Shown here one piece after another: positions 8,524 through 16,541 of a stretch of 64,000 bases of DNA. The translations under genes were made by a program, and so were the position numbers. The DNA is taken from the NCBI GenBank assembly GCA_002483105.1, contig DLHG01000015.1, forward strand, positions 1-64,000. The letters run 5' to 3'. Within the stretch, counting starts at the first letter, position 1. The number at the start of each line of letters is the position of its first letter. This DNA comes from Bacteroidetes bacterium UBA7674 (lineage in GTDB: Bacteria > Bacteroidota > Bacteroidia > Chitinophagales > Chitinophagaceae). The notes beneath the pieces were generated by a model. It was not told the DNA's origin and made no database searches. It worked only from the letters and a program-made list of their open reading frames with translations.

Positions 8524-9945
8524 TTATGCCCATACAGCCCTTATCTGGGCAATAGGGATACGCATTTGTTCTCTGTACTTCGCAACAGTACGCCTGGCAA
8601 TGTTATATCCTTTAGAAGAGAGAATATTCACCAACTGCTGATCAGTATAAGGATGCTGTTTGTCCTCTTTTGATATCGTCTCTTCTATTACAGATTGTAT
8701 TACTTTATTGCTGATCACCTCACCTTTTTTATCCGCAATACCTTCGCTAAACAGATCTTTCAGATATAGTAAACCAAAGTGAGTATCTGCATACTTATTG
8801 CTGGTGATACGTGAAATAGTAGAAATATCTAAACCAGACATATCTGAAACATTCCTCAGTACCATTGGTTTTAGCAAACGGATATCGCCATCGGCAAAAA
8901 ATTCCTGCTGCATTTGTATGATGCATTGCATAATGCGCATCATGGTGTCTTCCCTTTGCTTAACGGCATTCACAAACCATTGGGCTGATTGCAATTTGCT
9001 CTTTACATATTGGTTAGCAGATTTGTCCTTAGCGCTTACCTGCGTAGAAAGCTGGTCGTATAAAGACTGATTCACAAATATATTAGCCGATCTGCTGCTG
9101 TAAAGATTCACTTGTATCGAGTCACCAAACTTAGTAACGATATAATCCGGTATAATGGTGTTCTTTGGCTCATAATTCGACGCCTCTTCAGAGATAGGAT
9201 AGAACTTTAAAGAACCAATAAGACTCAGTACCACCCTCAATTCTTCCTCATCTACATTAAGTACATGATGGATCTTTTCAAATTGGCGGTGGGTAAGATC
9301 GTTGTAGTGATTTTCTATCAATTTGATAGCACATGCCACATCCGGGCGCTTAATGTTCATGTTCTTAAGCTGCAGTAGCAGACATTCCTGAACACTGCGG
9401 GCACCGATGCCAATAGGATCCAAAGTTTGCACTATTTCCAGTACTCTCTGTATTGTTTCTACTTCTACCATCCTGTGCAGCTGAAAAGAAAGATCATCAG
9501 CCACCTCTTCAAAAGGACGGTCCATAAGCCCCTTGTTGCTCAATACATCTATCAGATACTCTGCTATCATACAGTCGTCCTCCGAAATATCCAGCATATG
9601 TAGCTGCTGTTTGGCCTCTTCTTTAAAATGCACGAAATTCTTCAGCGGCATTTCAGGAGTATCTTCAGAATTAAAATAATTCTGGTACTCAGCTTTATAG
9701 TCGGGAACGTCGTCATATCCTCTTTCATCCCAATCCTCAAAATCTTTCACCTCATCCTTTGACGGCTTATCGCTGCCATCATCATATTTTTCTTCCTCTG
9801 TCATTTCCAGGAATGGGTTCTCTTCCATCTCGTTCCTCATCCTCTGTTCCAGTTCAATGCCGTTCAGAAAGAATAGGTTTAACAACTGGATTTGCTGAGG
9901 TAATATCTTTAAATGCTGCTTCTGGGTCTGCCGTTGTGTTATCAT
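8524..9945 (-). CDS. rpoN: RNA polymerase sigma-54 factor
   Basis: 473 residues. Region I is Gln/Leu-rich (TQKQHLKILPQQIQLLNLF) and is followed by an acidic region II (EMTEEEKYDDGSD). The core-binding domain spans the middle. The C-terminal DNA-binding part ends with the RpoN box ARRTVAKYREQM, the hallmark that recognises the -24 element. The protein directs RNA polymerase to -24/-12 promoters that need an AAA+ activator, and such an activator is the next gene. The rpoN stop overlaps an ATG of that gene (TAATG), so translation may be coupled. It is the first gene of a four-gene leftward operon with two kinases. The ATG at 9945 gives the normal family N-terminus. Confidence 0.97.
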   Translation of the reverse strand: MITQRQTQKQHLKILPQQIQLLNLFFLNGIELEQRMRNEMEENPFLEMTEEEKYDDGSDKPSKDEVKDFEDWDERGYDDVPDYKAEYQNYFNSEDTPEMPLKNFVHFKEEAKQQLHMLDISEDDCMIAEYLIDVLSNKGLMDRPFEEVADDLSFQLHRMVEVETIQRVLEIVQTLDPIGIGARSVQECLLLQLKNMNIKRPDVACAIKLIENHYNDLTHRQFEKIHHVLNVDEEELRVVLSLIGSLKFYPISEEASNYEPKNTIIPDYIVTKFGDSIQVNLYSSRSANIFVNQSLYDQLSTQVSAKDKSANQYVKSKLQSAQWFVNAVKQREDTMMRIMQCIIQMQQEFFADGDIRLLKPMVLRNVSDMSGLDISTISRITSNKYADTHFGLLYLKDLFSEGIADKKGEVISNKVIQSVIEETISKEDKQHPYTDQQLVNILSSKGYNIARRTVAKYREQMRIPIAQIRAVWA

Positions 9946-10156
9946 ACATTTATACTTTTACTCCCTCCCTGTAAAACAACCTTGAAGCCAAACTCTGCAT
10001 TGTGGCAAACTTTTTATGCTAATTTACCAAATTATTGAATAACAGCACAAAACGATTGAAAAATTTATATCATATAGCGTGTTGTACATTCTCAATCGTT
10101 TACTGCATCTTTGTAAGTGAGCAATTTGTTCTACACTTTGTAGAAACTAATTCATT

Positions 10157-11545
10157 ATGAAAAGAAAACTACGAATAGTTATCATAGCATTTTCTGCCTC
10201 CTTCCTTATTATGGCGGGCTTGTCATTTTATACAATGAGGCAATTTGAAACACTGATCTCATTTTCCGACCAAATAGAACATACCTACAAAGTTATCAGC
10301 AAGCTGAATGCAATAGAAGGTGTCGTAAAAGACCTTGACATTAAAGAACGTGGCTACATTATTACCCGCGACACTCAATATCTCAGTGAAATAACTAAGT
10401 CAGTAAATAGTATAGAACCCACCCTTGCTGACATCAAGGTGCTCGTAAATGACAATAAAGACCAACTGAACTTACTTAAACTTCTGAGATATAGCCTGCA
10501 ACAGCGGAAGCTGAGCCTCGACAAGAACGTGGAGTTTGTACAAAAGGACTCATTAAGCAAGATGTCTAAGTACTTTTTGGAAGGACGAAGACTAAAGCTG
10601 GAAAGTGTAGAATACATTGTAAAAATGAAGGATACAGAGGAAACCCTTCTTAACACGAGGAATGTAAACAAGAATCTCTATCAGAAAGTAGCTTATAATA
10701 CTATCCGTTATTTACTATTCATATTTTGCCTCATTACTGCAGGCCTGTTCCTGGTGATGATAAATGAATTGAAGAAAAGGCTGGCCTACCAGGATGAACT
10801 ACACAATAAGATAATAGATGTAAAGCGTTCACACTCCGAGCTGGAGCAGATAGCCTATGCCTCATCACATGATCTGCAGGAACCATTGCGAAAGATACAG
10901 GTATTCACAGACCGCTTTGCCTGGTTGCACAGGAAGAATATGGACAAGGACACGAGTGAAACTATCAGTAGAATTAATGCTGCCGCTACCCGTATGCAGC
11001 AACTGATAGAAGATATGGCCAATCTTACTACACTCACCAAAGACAACGAACTAAAAGAAGAAACCGACCTTAACAGGATACTCAATGCTGCCCTTCATGA
11101 ACTTGATCCCAAAATAAAGCAAAAAGAAGCTACAATATACAAAGAGGTCTTACCTGAAATAATGGGACATCCGCATCAATTGCAAATTCTTTTTAAATCG
11201 CTGCTGGATAACGCATTGAAATTTTCGAGGGAGGATGTAAAGCCTTTGATCTCCATCCGTAGCGATAAAGTTAGTGGTGAGGAATTACTGGAAGTTAATG
11301 ATAAGCTGGCAGAAAAGAGTTTTTACCGAATAACGGTATCAGATAATGGTATCGGGTTTGATAATAAGTTCATCACCAAGATATTCCAGATATTCCAGCG
11401 GTTGCATAATCAACAATCGGACTATGACGGCAAAGGTGTAGGACTAGCTATATGCCAACGGGTAATGGCTAATCATGAGGGATATATATTGGCGCATGGC
11501 CATACCGAAGTGGGCGCTACATTCAAGCTGTTCTTCCCTGCTTAG
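10157..11545 (+). CDS. CHASE3-type membrane sensor histidine kinase
   Basis: 462 residues. Membrane helix 1 (about 7-26), an extracytoplasmic helical domain of about 150 residues with the CHASE3 signature (KDLDIKERGYIITRDTQYL), and membrane helix 2 (about 184-204). A coiled segment follows, then His238 in ASSHDLQEPLRKI and a HATPase with DNGIGFDNKFITKIFQIFQRL and GKGVGLAICQRV. Its kinase core is the same type as the PAS kinase at 5445-7010, so the two may share single-domain receivers. It is divergent from rpoN across 211 bp holding a TTG-N21-CATCTTTG promoter-like pair (10082-10113). Its 3' end overlaps the convergent SDR gene by 4 bp. Confidence 0.92.
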   Translation: MKRKLRIVIIAFSASFLIMAGLSFYTMRQFETLISFSDQIEHTYKVISKLNAIEGVVKDLDIKERGYIITRDTQYLSEITKSVNSIEPTLADIKVLVNDNKDQLNLLKLLRYSLQQRKLSLDKNVEFVQKDSLSKMSKYFLEGRRLKLESVEYIVKMKDTEETLLNTRNVNKNLYQKVAYNTIRYLLFIFCLITAGLFLVMINELKKRLAYQDELHNKIIDVKRSHSELEQIAYASSHDLQEPLRKIQVFTDRFAWLHRKNMDKDTSETISRINAAATRMQQLIEDMANLTTLTKDNELKEETDLNRILNAALHELDPKIKQKEATIYKEVLPEIMGHPHQLQILFKSLLDNALKFSREDVKPLISIRSDKVSGEELLEVNDKLAEKSFYRITVSDNGIGFDNKFITKIFQIFQRLHNQQSDYDGKGVGLAICQRVMANHEGYILAHGHTEVGATFKLFFPA

Positions 11546-12384
11546 CTGCTCATAGTATCACCGCCGTTTATGTGCAATACCTGTCCGGTAACGTAGGAAC
11601 TATCATCGCAGGCGAGGTATACAAATGCAGGGGCTACTTCAAAAGGGTAACCTGCCCGCTTCATTGGTGTATCCTTACCAAACTTCTTTAGGTGTTCTTC
11701 ATCAAAAGCCTCGATAACGAGCGGTGTCCATATAGGGCCTGGAGCAACAGCATTTACTCTTATATCTTTCTCAATCACATTTTGCGCCAGTGAACGTGTA
11801 AATGCTACAATTGCACCCTTGGTTGCTGAATAGTCTAGCAAATGCTCACTACCTCTGTAGGCTACCACGGAAGCTGTATTAATAATACAACCACCCTTAC
11901 TCAACAACTTTATTGCTGCCTTACACAGATAGAACATGGAATAGGTATTCACTTCAAAGGTTTTTTTCAATTGCGCGTCAGATATATCCTTAATACTAAG
12001 ATCTTCTTCGTGTCTACCCGCATTGTTTACCAGTACATCGAGTTGCCCAAAGTTCTTTTTCACATCCTCAATGATCTTGATGCAATTACTTTCCTTACTA
12101 ATATCCTTTTTGATGGTAAGGCATTCCCTTCCCTCATTTTCCACTAATCGTTTTGTTTCTGCGGCATCATCGTCGCTCGTTTCATAGACAATAGCTATAT
12201 CTGCACCTTCCCTGGAAAAGTATAAAGCTACCGAGCGGCCTATACCACTGTCTCCGCCGGTTATTAAAGCTACTTTATTGGCCAACCTTTCAGAACCTTT
12301 ATAACCTGGTCTGATTGGCTCCACCTCTAAATGTTTGCTGAACTTTGCTTTCCCCTGGGCGCCCTTCATTTTACTTTTAGCCAT
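11542..12384 (-). CDS. SDR-family oxidoreductase, general stress type
   Basis: 280 residues. The NAD(P)-binding motif TGGDSGIGRS, the NNAG segment (VLVNNAGRHEE), the catalytic Ser of NTASVVAYRG and the YSATKGA catalytic Tyr/Lys are all present, with a C-terminal VTGQVLHINGG. A roughly 40-residue basic N-terminal extension (KGAQGKAKFSKHLEVEPIRPGYKGSERL) is typical of the YghA/GsiB-associated group of classical SDRs linked to general stress. The substrate is probably a sugar or aldehyde-type alcohol and is not readable here. The neighbouring DUF4142, PA2169-like and phosphoribosylpyrophosphate synthetase-like genes fit a stress region. No promoter consensus was found. Confidence 0.9.
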   Translation of the reverse strand: MAKSKMKGAQGKAKFSKHLEVEPIRPGYKGSERLANKVALITGGDSGIGRSVALYFSREGADIAIVYETSDDDAAETKRLVENEGRECLTIKKDISKESNCIKIIEDVKKNFGQLDVLVNNAGRHEEDLSIKDISDAQLKKTFEVNTYSMFYLCKAAIKLLSKGGCIINTASVVAYRGSEHLLDYSATKGAIVAFTRSLAQNVIEKDIRVNAVAPGPIWTPLVIEAFDEEHLKKFGKDTPMKRAGYPFEVAPAFVYLACDDSSYVTGQVLHINGGDTMSS

Positions 12385-12433
12385 AGCTGACGATTTTCAG
12401 TCGAGACATAAAAAGATTATTCCTGAAAAACGA

Positions 12434-12460
12434 AAGAAGCGACAAAATTTGCCGCTTCTT
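12434..12460 (-). terminator. Hairpin terminator
   Basis: 8-bp stem AAGAAGCG/CGCTTCTT, extendable through CAAA/TTTG. Read leftward it is followed by a T-rich run (CGTTTTTC). It lies 36 bp past the stop of the 12496-12900 gene. Confidence 0.6.
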
Positions 12461-12495
12461 ATCTATCCGAGGGAATGAACCACTCAAAGAGTGTT

Positions 12496-12900
12496 TTATG
12501 CTTCAGGTGCTTCAGGCTTGAAATCCCTGTCAGTTACTTTTTTGTTCAGGTCTTCTACCAATTTCATAAAGGATGTTACGTTCACATCAGAGTACGGACC
12601 GTAAGCGTCTATTATAGTACCCTTTAAACCGCTATCTGTTTCTATTACATACATTATGGCGTTGTCAGCAGGGTCAGACTCACCTTCAAAGCGATAAAAG
12701 TTAAGTACATGTACCTCTTCAGGCGCGAAGTACCTTTCCTTAGCCGGAGAATATAAGCCTCTGTCTGTTACTTTAAAAGTATCAGTATAGCCATCTTTCA
12801 CTACCTTATTCACGCACGCGGTTAAAGTATTCATGAAAGTCTTTCCATCTTGGTTATCCAATTTTTTTGCTAACATAACTTTTGGTTTTATACCTAGCAT
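12496..12900 (-). CDS. Small Bacteroidota protein annotated as phosphoribosylpyrophosphate synthetase-like
   Basis: 134 residues (126 if the second Met, ATG at 12876, is used). The segment VHVLNFYRFEGESDPADNA followed by GLKGTIIDAYGPYSD matches a small Bacteroidota family often labelled phosphoribosylpyrophosphate synthetase. It is far too short for that enzyme and has no PRPP-binding loop, so the label is not evidence of activity. The protein is soluble, with no signal peptide, a charged alpha-beta composition and an acidic tail. It stands between the SDR gene and the DUF4142 gene with its own hairpin terminator, probably as a single-gene unit. The function is unknown. Confidence 0.75.
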   Translation of the reverse strand: MLGIKPKVMLAKKLDNQDGKTFMNTLTACVNKVVKDGYTDTFKVTDRGLYSPAKERYFAPEEVHVLNFYRFEGESDPADNAIMYVIETDSGLKGTIIDAYGPYSDVNVTSFMKLVEDLNKKVTDRDFKPEAPEA

Positions 12901-13069
12901 GTTGAAAATTCAGTGCCGCTTTATTCATTTTACGTAAATAGTTATCCCCACAACATAAAACCCTAACTATCAATCAACTAGAAAATTTCATCAATAACAA
13001 TCCATATTTCATCACAGAAGAAACAATAGAATTATGCCAATAGTTGTAGAATAGGTTCTACATATAAAT

Positions 13070-13094
13070 AAAGGATGAGCAGAGCTCATCCTTT
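13070..13094 (-). terminator. Hairpin terminator of the DUF4142 gene
   Basis: Perfect 11-bp stem AAAGGATGAGC/GCTCATCCTTT with a 3-base loop, followed leftward by TTATTTATA. It begins 23 bp after the stop codon at 13117. Confidence 0.75.
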
Positions 13095-13116
13095 ATTATT
13101 GAAGAAATTGCAACGC

Positions 13117-13698
13117 TTATTTATTGAATTTCTCTTTCAATGTTTTCGCCATTTCTAAATGCGAACGAAGTGTGGGCAATGTATTATCTATCATCGTTTT
13201 CAGTTCCGGATCTTTCACGGTACCCGAGGCATTCTCGAACCTGTTGATCGCCTTCTCGTGATCATCTACCATTTTGTCAGCCCATTTCTTATCCCAGTCT
13301 CTTCCTTTTTTCTCATTGTTATCTACTTCATTGGTCACGTCTACATTCGGCATCTCTATAGACATCTTAGCTGCATAAGCTGTCATGTCAGTTCCCATCT
13401 TTTCATGGTCAGGCAGCATGTGTTTTGCATGTTTTTTCACATCAGCGTCTGTACCATTCTGTATACCTGCATTTATCCAGGCAAGTTCCTTCGTGTTCAA
13501 TTCAATAGCGTCTTGCACAAAGCGCTTGTCCTGGTCGCCATTCAAAGCATCCTGTACCGTATCTGCGGCGGCAGACATTTGCTCGCCCGTACTCATTGTG
13601 TCTGTGTTCTCTGCATTTCCGTCGCCATCGCCGCAGGAAGCAAATGTTATGCTGCCTACAAATGCCAATGCGATCAATTTCCCTGTTAGTGATTTCAT
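13117..13698 (-). CDS. DUF4142 lipoprotein (ferritin-like helical bundle)
   Basis: 193 residues. The signal sequence ends in the lipobox TFASC (Cys22), followed by an acidic linker (GDGDGN). The DUF4142 domain (about 58-190) shows the paired patterns DKRFVQDAIELNTKELAWINAGIQ and VDDHEKAINRFENA of an extracytoplasmic ferritin-like four-helix bundle. The role is unknown; members are often stress-induced. A gap of only 38 bp separates it from the PA2169-like gene upstream, so both are probably co-transcribed and end at the strong hairpin downstream. Confidence 0.85.
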   Translation of the reverse strand: MKSLTGKLIALAFVGSITFASCGDGDGNAENTDTMSTGEQMSAAADTVQDALNGDQDKRFVQDAIELNTKELAWINAGIQNGTDADVKKHAKHMLPDHEKMGTDMTAYAAKMSIEMPNVDVTNEVDNNEKKGRDWDKKWADKMVDDHEKAINRFENASGTVKDPELKTMIDNTLPTLRSHLEMAKTLKEKFNK

Positions 13699-13736
13699 AA
13701 GAGTAGTTTCCTTTTTTATTTAGGTTGATGAATAAT

Positions 13737-14192
13737 TTATCTTTCGTGTGAGTCACGATACTTCTTAATAAGGTCGTGAGAGCCTCTCAGTGTTTGTTGC
13801 TGCTCAGAAACCAATTTCCTGCAGTCTGCATCCAGGTCTGAATCATCCAGTGCGCTCTTATATGCCTTTTGTGCAGCGTCTTCGCCAAACTCGCATGAAG
13901 CAAGAATAGCTTTACGGTCATTCCCGGTGAATTTTGCCTTTACATCCATCCATGCCCGGTATATCTTACCCGCTGTTGTGGTACCTGCCGTTACACTGCC
14001 TCCGTGGCTGCGTATCTTATCTGTTAGTTCCCTTTTGGCTTGCTCACTTTCGCGCACCATACCCTCAAAGGTCGCTTTCAGATCAACATCCAGGTCCTTT
14101 GACTCATTGATCGCTCTTTCATAGCCTGCAATACGATCATTATTGATCAATACCAGGTCGTTTAATACTTCAACTGATCTTGCGTTTTCCAT
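13737..14192 (-). CDS. PA2169-family (DUF2383) four-helix-bundle protein
   Basis: 151 residues, cytoplasmic, almost wholly helical. It begins with the family pattern SVEVLNDLVLINNDRIAGYERAI and carries CEFGEDAAQKAYKSAL in the third helix and LVSEQQQTLRGSHDLIKKYRD at the C-terminus. These ferritin-like bundles are annotated PA2169/DUF2383; their activity is unknown. It is likely the first gene of a two-gene unit with the DUF4142 lipoprotein, which suggests a shared stress or envelope response. The ATG at 14192 is the only start that preserves the first helix. Confidence 0.85.
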   Translation of the reverse strand: MENARSVEVLNDLVLINNDRIAGYERAINESKDLDVDLKATFEGMVRESEQAKRELTDKIRSHGGSVTAGTTTAGKIYRAWMDVKAKFTGNDRKAILASCEFGEDAAQKAYKSALDDSDLDADCRKLVSEQQQTLRGSHDLIKKYRDSHER

Positions 14193-14348
14193 AATAAGTG
14201 CTTTTGTGTTTGTAGTTCTTTACTGCATAAAAGAGGATAAAAAACTATGCCTGAAATAGCAAAACATATAGCATATGACCGCATTTAACTGCTTAAACAC
14301 TTATAAATCAATAAAACACTTTATTTTGCCGAAGTAAAATCAACCTTG

Positions 14349-14903
14349 ATGAACCAAACGATAACTACAATACTGGAAATACTCAAATATGTGATACCCG
14401 CTTTAGTGGTATTGATTGCCACAAATATGGTCGTCAAAAAATTCCTCGATACCCAGTTCAGGCAAAAACAGCTCACTATGCTTAGCCAGACACAGGATGT
14501 AACGGTACGTCTACGCCTGCAAGCCTACGAACGTTTGGCTTTGTTTGTAGAACGTATCCACCCAAGGCAACTGATCTCCCGGGTGTACCAGTCGGAAATG
14601 ACAGTGAATGACCTGCAACAGGTAATAGTATATAGCATCAACACGGAATTTGAGCACAATCTCGCGCAACAGATATATGTATCACGCGAAGTATGGGAAA
14701 CGATCAGGAGAACCAAAGAACAGGAAATTGCAATGGTGAGCCGTATAGCAAAAACGCTTGACCCTGCCGCGCCTGCTAAAGAGCTGCACCTTAAAATAGT
14801 GGATTATGTTTTAACGACCTCATCAGAAATGCCTACGGAAGTTGCGCTGAACCTGATCAACGAAGAATCAAAACGTATCCTGTCCTACGGTGCACACGCA
14901 TAA
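14349..14903 (+). CDS. Membrane-anchored hypothetical protein, Bacteroidota
   Basis: 184 residues from ATG 14349; a TTG codon just before it is also open but a less likely start. One N-terminal membrane helix (about 8-26, VIPALVVLIATNMVV) is followed by a long soluble helical domain with conserved-looking segments LRLQAYERLALFVERIHP and EFEHNLAQQIYVSREVWE. This looks like a Bacteroidota-specific DUF7935-type family; I cannot assign a function. It is followed after 84 bp by the acyl-CoA mutase gene with its own -7 box, so co-transcription is possible but not required. Confidence 0.75.
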   Translation: MNQTITTILEILKYVIPALVVLIATNMVVKKFLDTQFRQKQLTMLSQTQDVTVRLRLQAYERLALFVERIHPRQLISRVYQSEMTVNDLQQVIVYSINTEFEHNLAQQIYVSREVWETIRRTKEQEIAMVSRIAKTLDPAAPAKELHLKIVDYVLTTSSEMPTEVALNLINEESKRILSYGAHA

Positions 14904-14972
14904 CACTGAAGCCTTTTTTGAACTTAGCGAAGCGGTCTCATTGAGCAACGCGAAATAGTTTTTTTTACTTTT

Positions 14973-14980
14973 TACTTTTG
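14973..14980 (+). promoter_or_regulatory. -7 box before the acyl-CoA mutase gene
   Basis: TACTTTTG fits TAnnTTTG and lies 7 bp before the ATG at 14988, so the mRNA would be nearly leaderless. No TTG at proper distance was found, hence modest confidence. Confidence 0.4.
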
Positions 14981-14987
14981 AATTGAC

Positions 14988-16541
14988 ATGTCTGATAAGA
15001 AAGTACTTACCGATGCCGGAATTGAAATAAAGCCATTGTACTGCGAGCCGGTACGTATGGAAGAAAAACCGGGTGAATTTCCTTTTACCCGTGGTGTACA
15101 TGCCGCCATGTATCGCGATCGCTTGTGGACGATGCGCCAGTACGCAGGGTTCAGTACCGCAGAGGAATCCAATAAACGGTACCACTTCCTGCTCAGCCAG
15201 GGTGTAATGGGGCTTTCAGTCGCTTTCGATCTGCCAACGCAAATCGGTTATGACTCCGACCACGCTATGTCAGATGGCGAAGTGGGTAAAGTAGGGGTAG
15301 CCATAGATTCACTGGAAGATATGGAGCTGTTGTTCAAGGATATTAAGCTGCAAGACATCTCTACCTCTATGACGATCAATGCAACAGGATTTATCCTGTT
15401 GTCATTATATATAGCACTTGCGAAAAAACAAGGTGCTGACATAAAGAAAATATCAGGCACCATACAGAATGACATTCTAAAAGAATACGCTGCAAGGGGA
15501 ACATACATCTACCCTCCCACTGCGTCTATGCGCATCATTACCGACATCTTTGAGTATTGCAGTAAAGAAGTACCCAAATGGAACACCATTTCCATCAGCG
15601 GTTACCATATAAGAGAAGCGGGCTCCGATGCAGTGCAGGAACTGGCCTTTACTCTTGCCAATGGCAAGGCTTACCTTAAAGCTGCTATAGAAAAGGGGCT
15701 GGATATAAATGTATTTGCTCAACGCCTCTCTTTCTTCTTCAATGCGCACAACAATATTTTTGAAGAAGTAGCAAAGTTCCGTGCAGCACGCCGCATGTGG
15801 GCAAATATCACCAAGGAACTAGGTGCTACCGATGAGAAAGCACAAATGCTCCGCTTCCATACACAAACGGGTGGTAGTACGCTCACCGCACAGCAACCAA
15901 AGAATAATATAGTACGTGTTGCCATGCAGGCTTTAAGCGCTGTTTTGGGTGGCACACAATCACTACATACCAATGGCTACGACGAGGCATTGTCTTTGCC
16001 AACAGAAGAAGCTGCAAGCCTCGCCCTGCGTACCCAGCAGCTGATCGCCTTTGAAAGCGGGGCTACACTTACTGCCGATCCATTGGCGGGTTCTTACTAC
16101 GTAGAAACCCTGACTAATGAAGTAGAAGCCGCTGCCTGGAAACTGATAGAAAAGATAGATGTAATGGGCGGAGCAGTAAAAGCCATAGAGCAAGGCTTTA
16201 TGCAGGAAGAAATAGCCCGTTCGGCTTATGCATACAACAAGGCTATAGAGAATGGTGAAAAGATAATTGTAGGTGTCAATAAATTCGTATCGAAAGAAGG
16301 ACTGAAGACACCGGTAATGAAAATAGACGACTCCATCAGGGTGATGCAGTCCGAAAAGCTTAGGGCACTCAGGGCCAAACGCGATGCCGCTAAAGCCCAA
16401 GCCAGCCTCGATGAAATAGTACGGATAGCAAGCACTAAAGAAAACCTGATGCCTGCCGTAATAGAAGCAGTAGAAAATCTTTGTACACTCGGCGAGATCG
16501 CTGACGCCTTGCGGGGCGTATGGGGTGAGTATAAGGGCTAA
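14988..16541 (+). CDS. Acyl-CoA (methylmalonyl-CoA type) mutase large subunit, split form
   Basis: 517 residues: the catalytic barrel of a B12-dependent mutase without the C-terminal cobalamin-binding domain. Signatures are MRQYAGFSTAEESNKRY (Tyr52), SVAFDLPTQIGYDSDHA, TIQNDILKEYAARGTYIYPP, SISGYHIREAG and RFHTQTGGSTLTAQQP. The Tyr in RQYAG is the residue of methylmalonyl-CoA mutase, where isobutyryl-CoA mutases carry Phe; that favours methylmalonyl-CoA/succinyl-CoA interconversion but does not prove it. The separate B12-binding subunit and MeaB-type chaperone are not in the window. A strong rightward terminator lies just downstream, inside the convergent gene, with which it overlaps by 4 bp. 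Confidence 0.92.
   Translation: MSDKKVLTDAGIEIKPLYCEPVRMEEKPGEFPFTRGVHAAMYRDRLWTMRQYAGFSTAEESNKRYHFLLSQGVMGLSVAFDLPTQIGYDSDHAMSDGEVGKVGVAIDSLEDMELLFKDIKLQDISTSMTINATGFILLSLYIALAKKQGADIKKISGTIQNDILKEYAARGTYIYPPTASMRIITDIFEYCSKEVPKWNTISISGYHIREAGSDAVQELAFTLANGKAYLKAAIEKGLDINVFAQRLSFFFNAHNNIFEEVAKFRAARRMWANITKELGATDEKAQMLRFHTQTGGSTLTAQQPKNNIVRVAMQALSAVLGGTQSLHTNGYDEALSLPTEEAASLALRTQQLIAFESGATLTADPLAGSYYVETLTNEVEAAAWKLIEKIDVMGGAVKAIEQGFMQEEIARSAYAYNKAIENGEKIIVGVNKFVSKEGLKTPVMKIDDSIRVMQSEKLRALRAKRDAAKAQASLDEIVRIASTKENLMPAVIEAVENLCTLGEIADALRGVWGEYKG

Noticed and set aside
13159..13689. Rightward 176-codon ORF
   Set aside because: It lies fully antisense to the DUF4142 gene, and its composition (rich in Cys, Phe, His, Ile) is that of a shadow frame.
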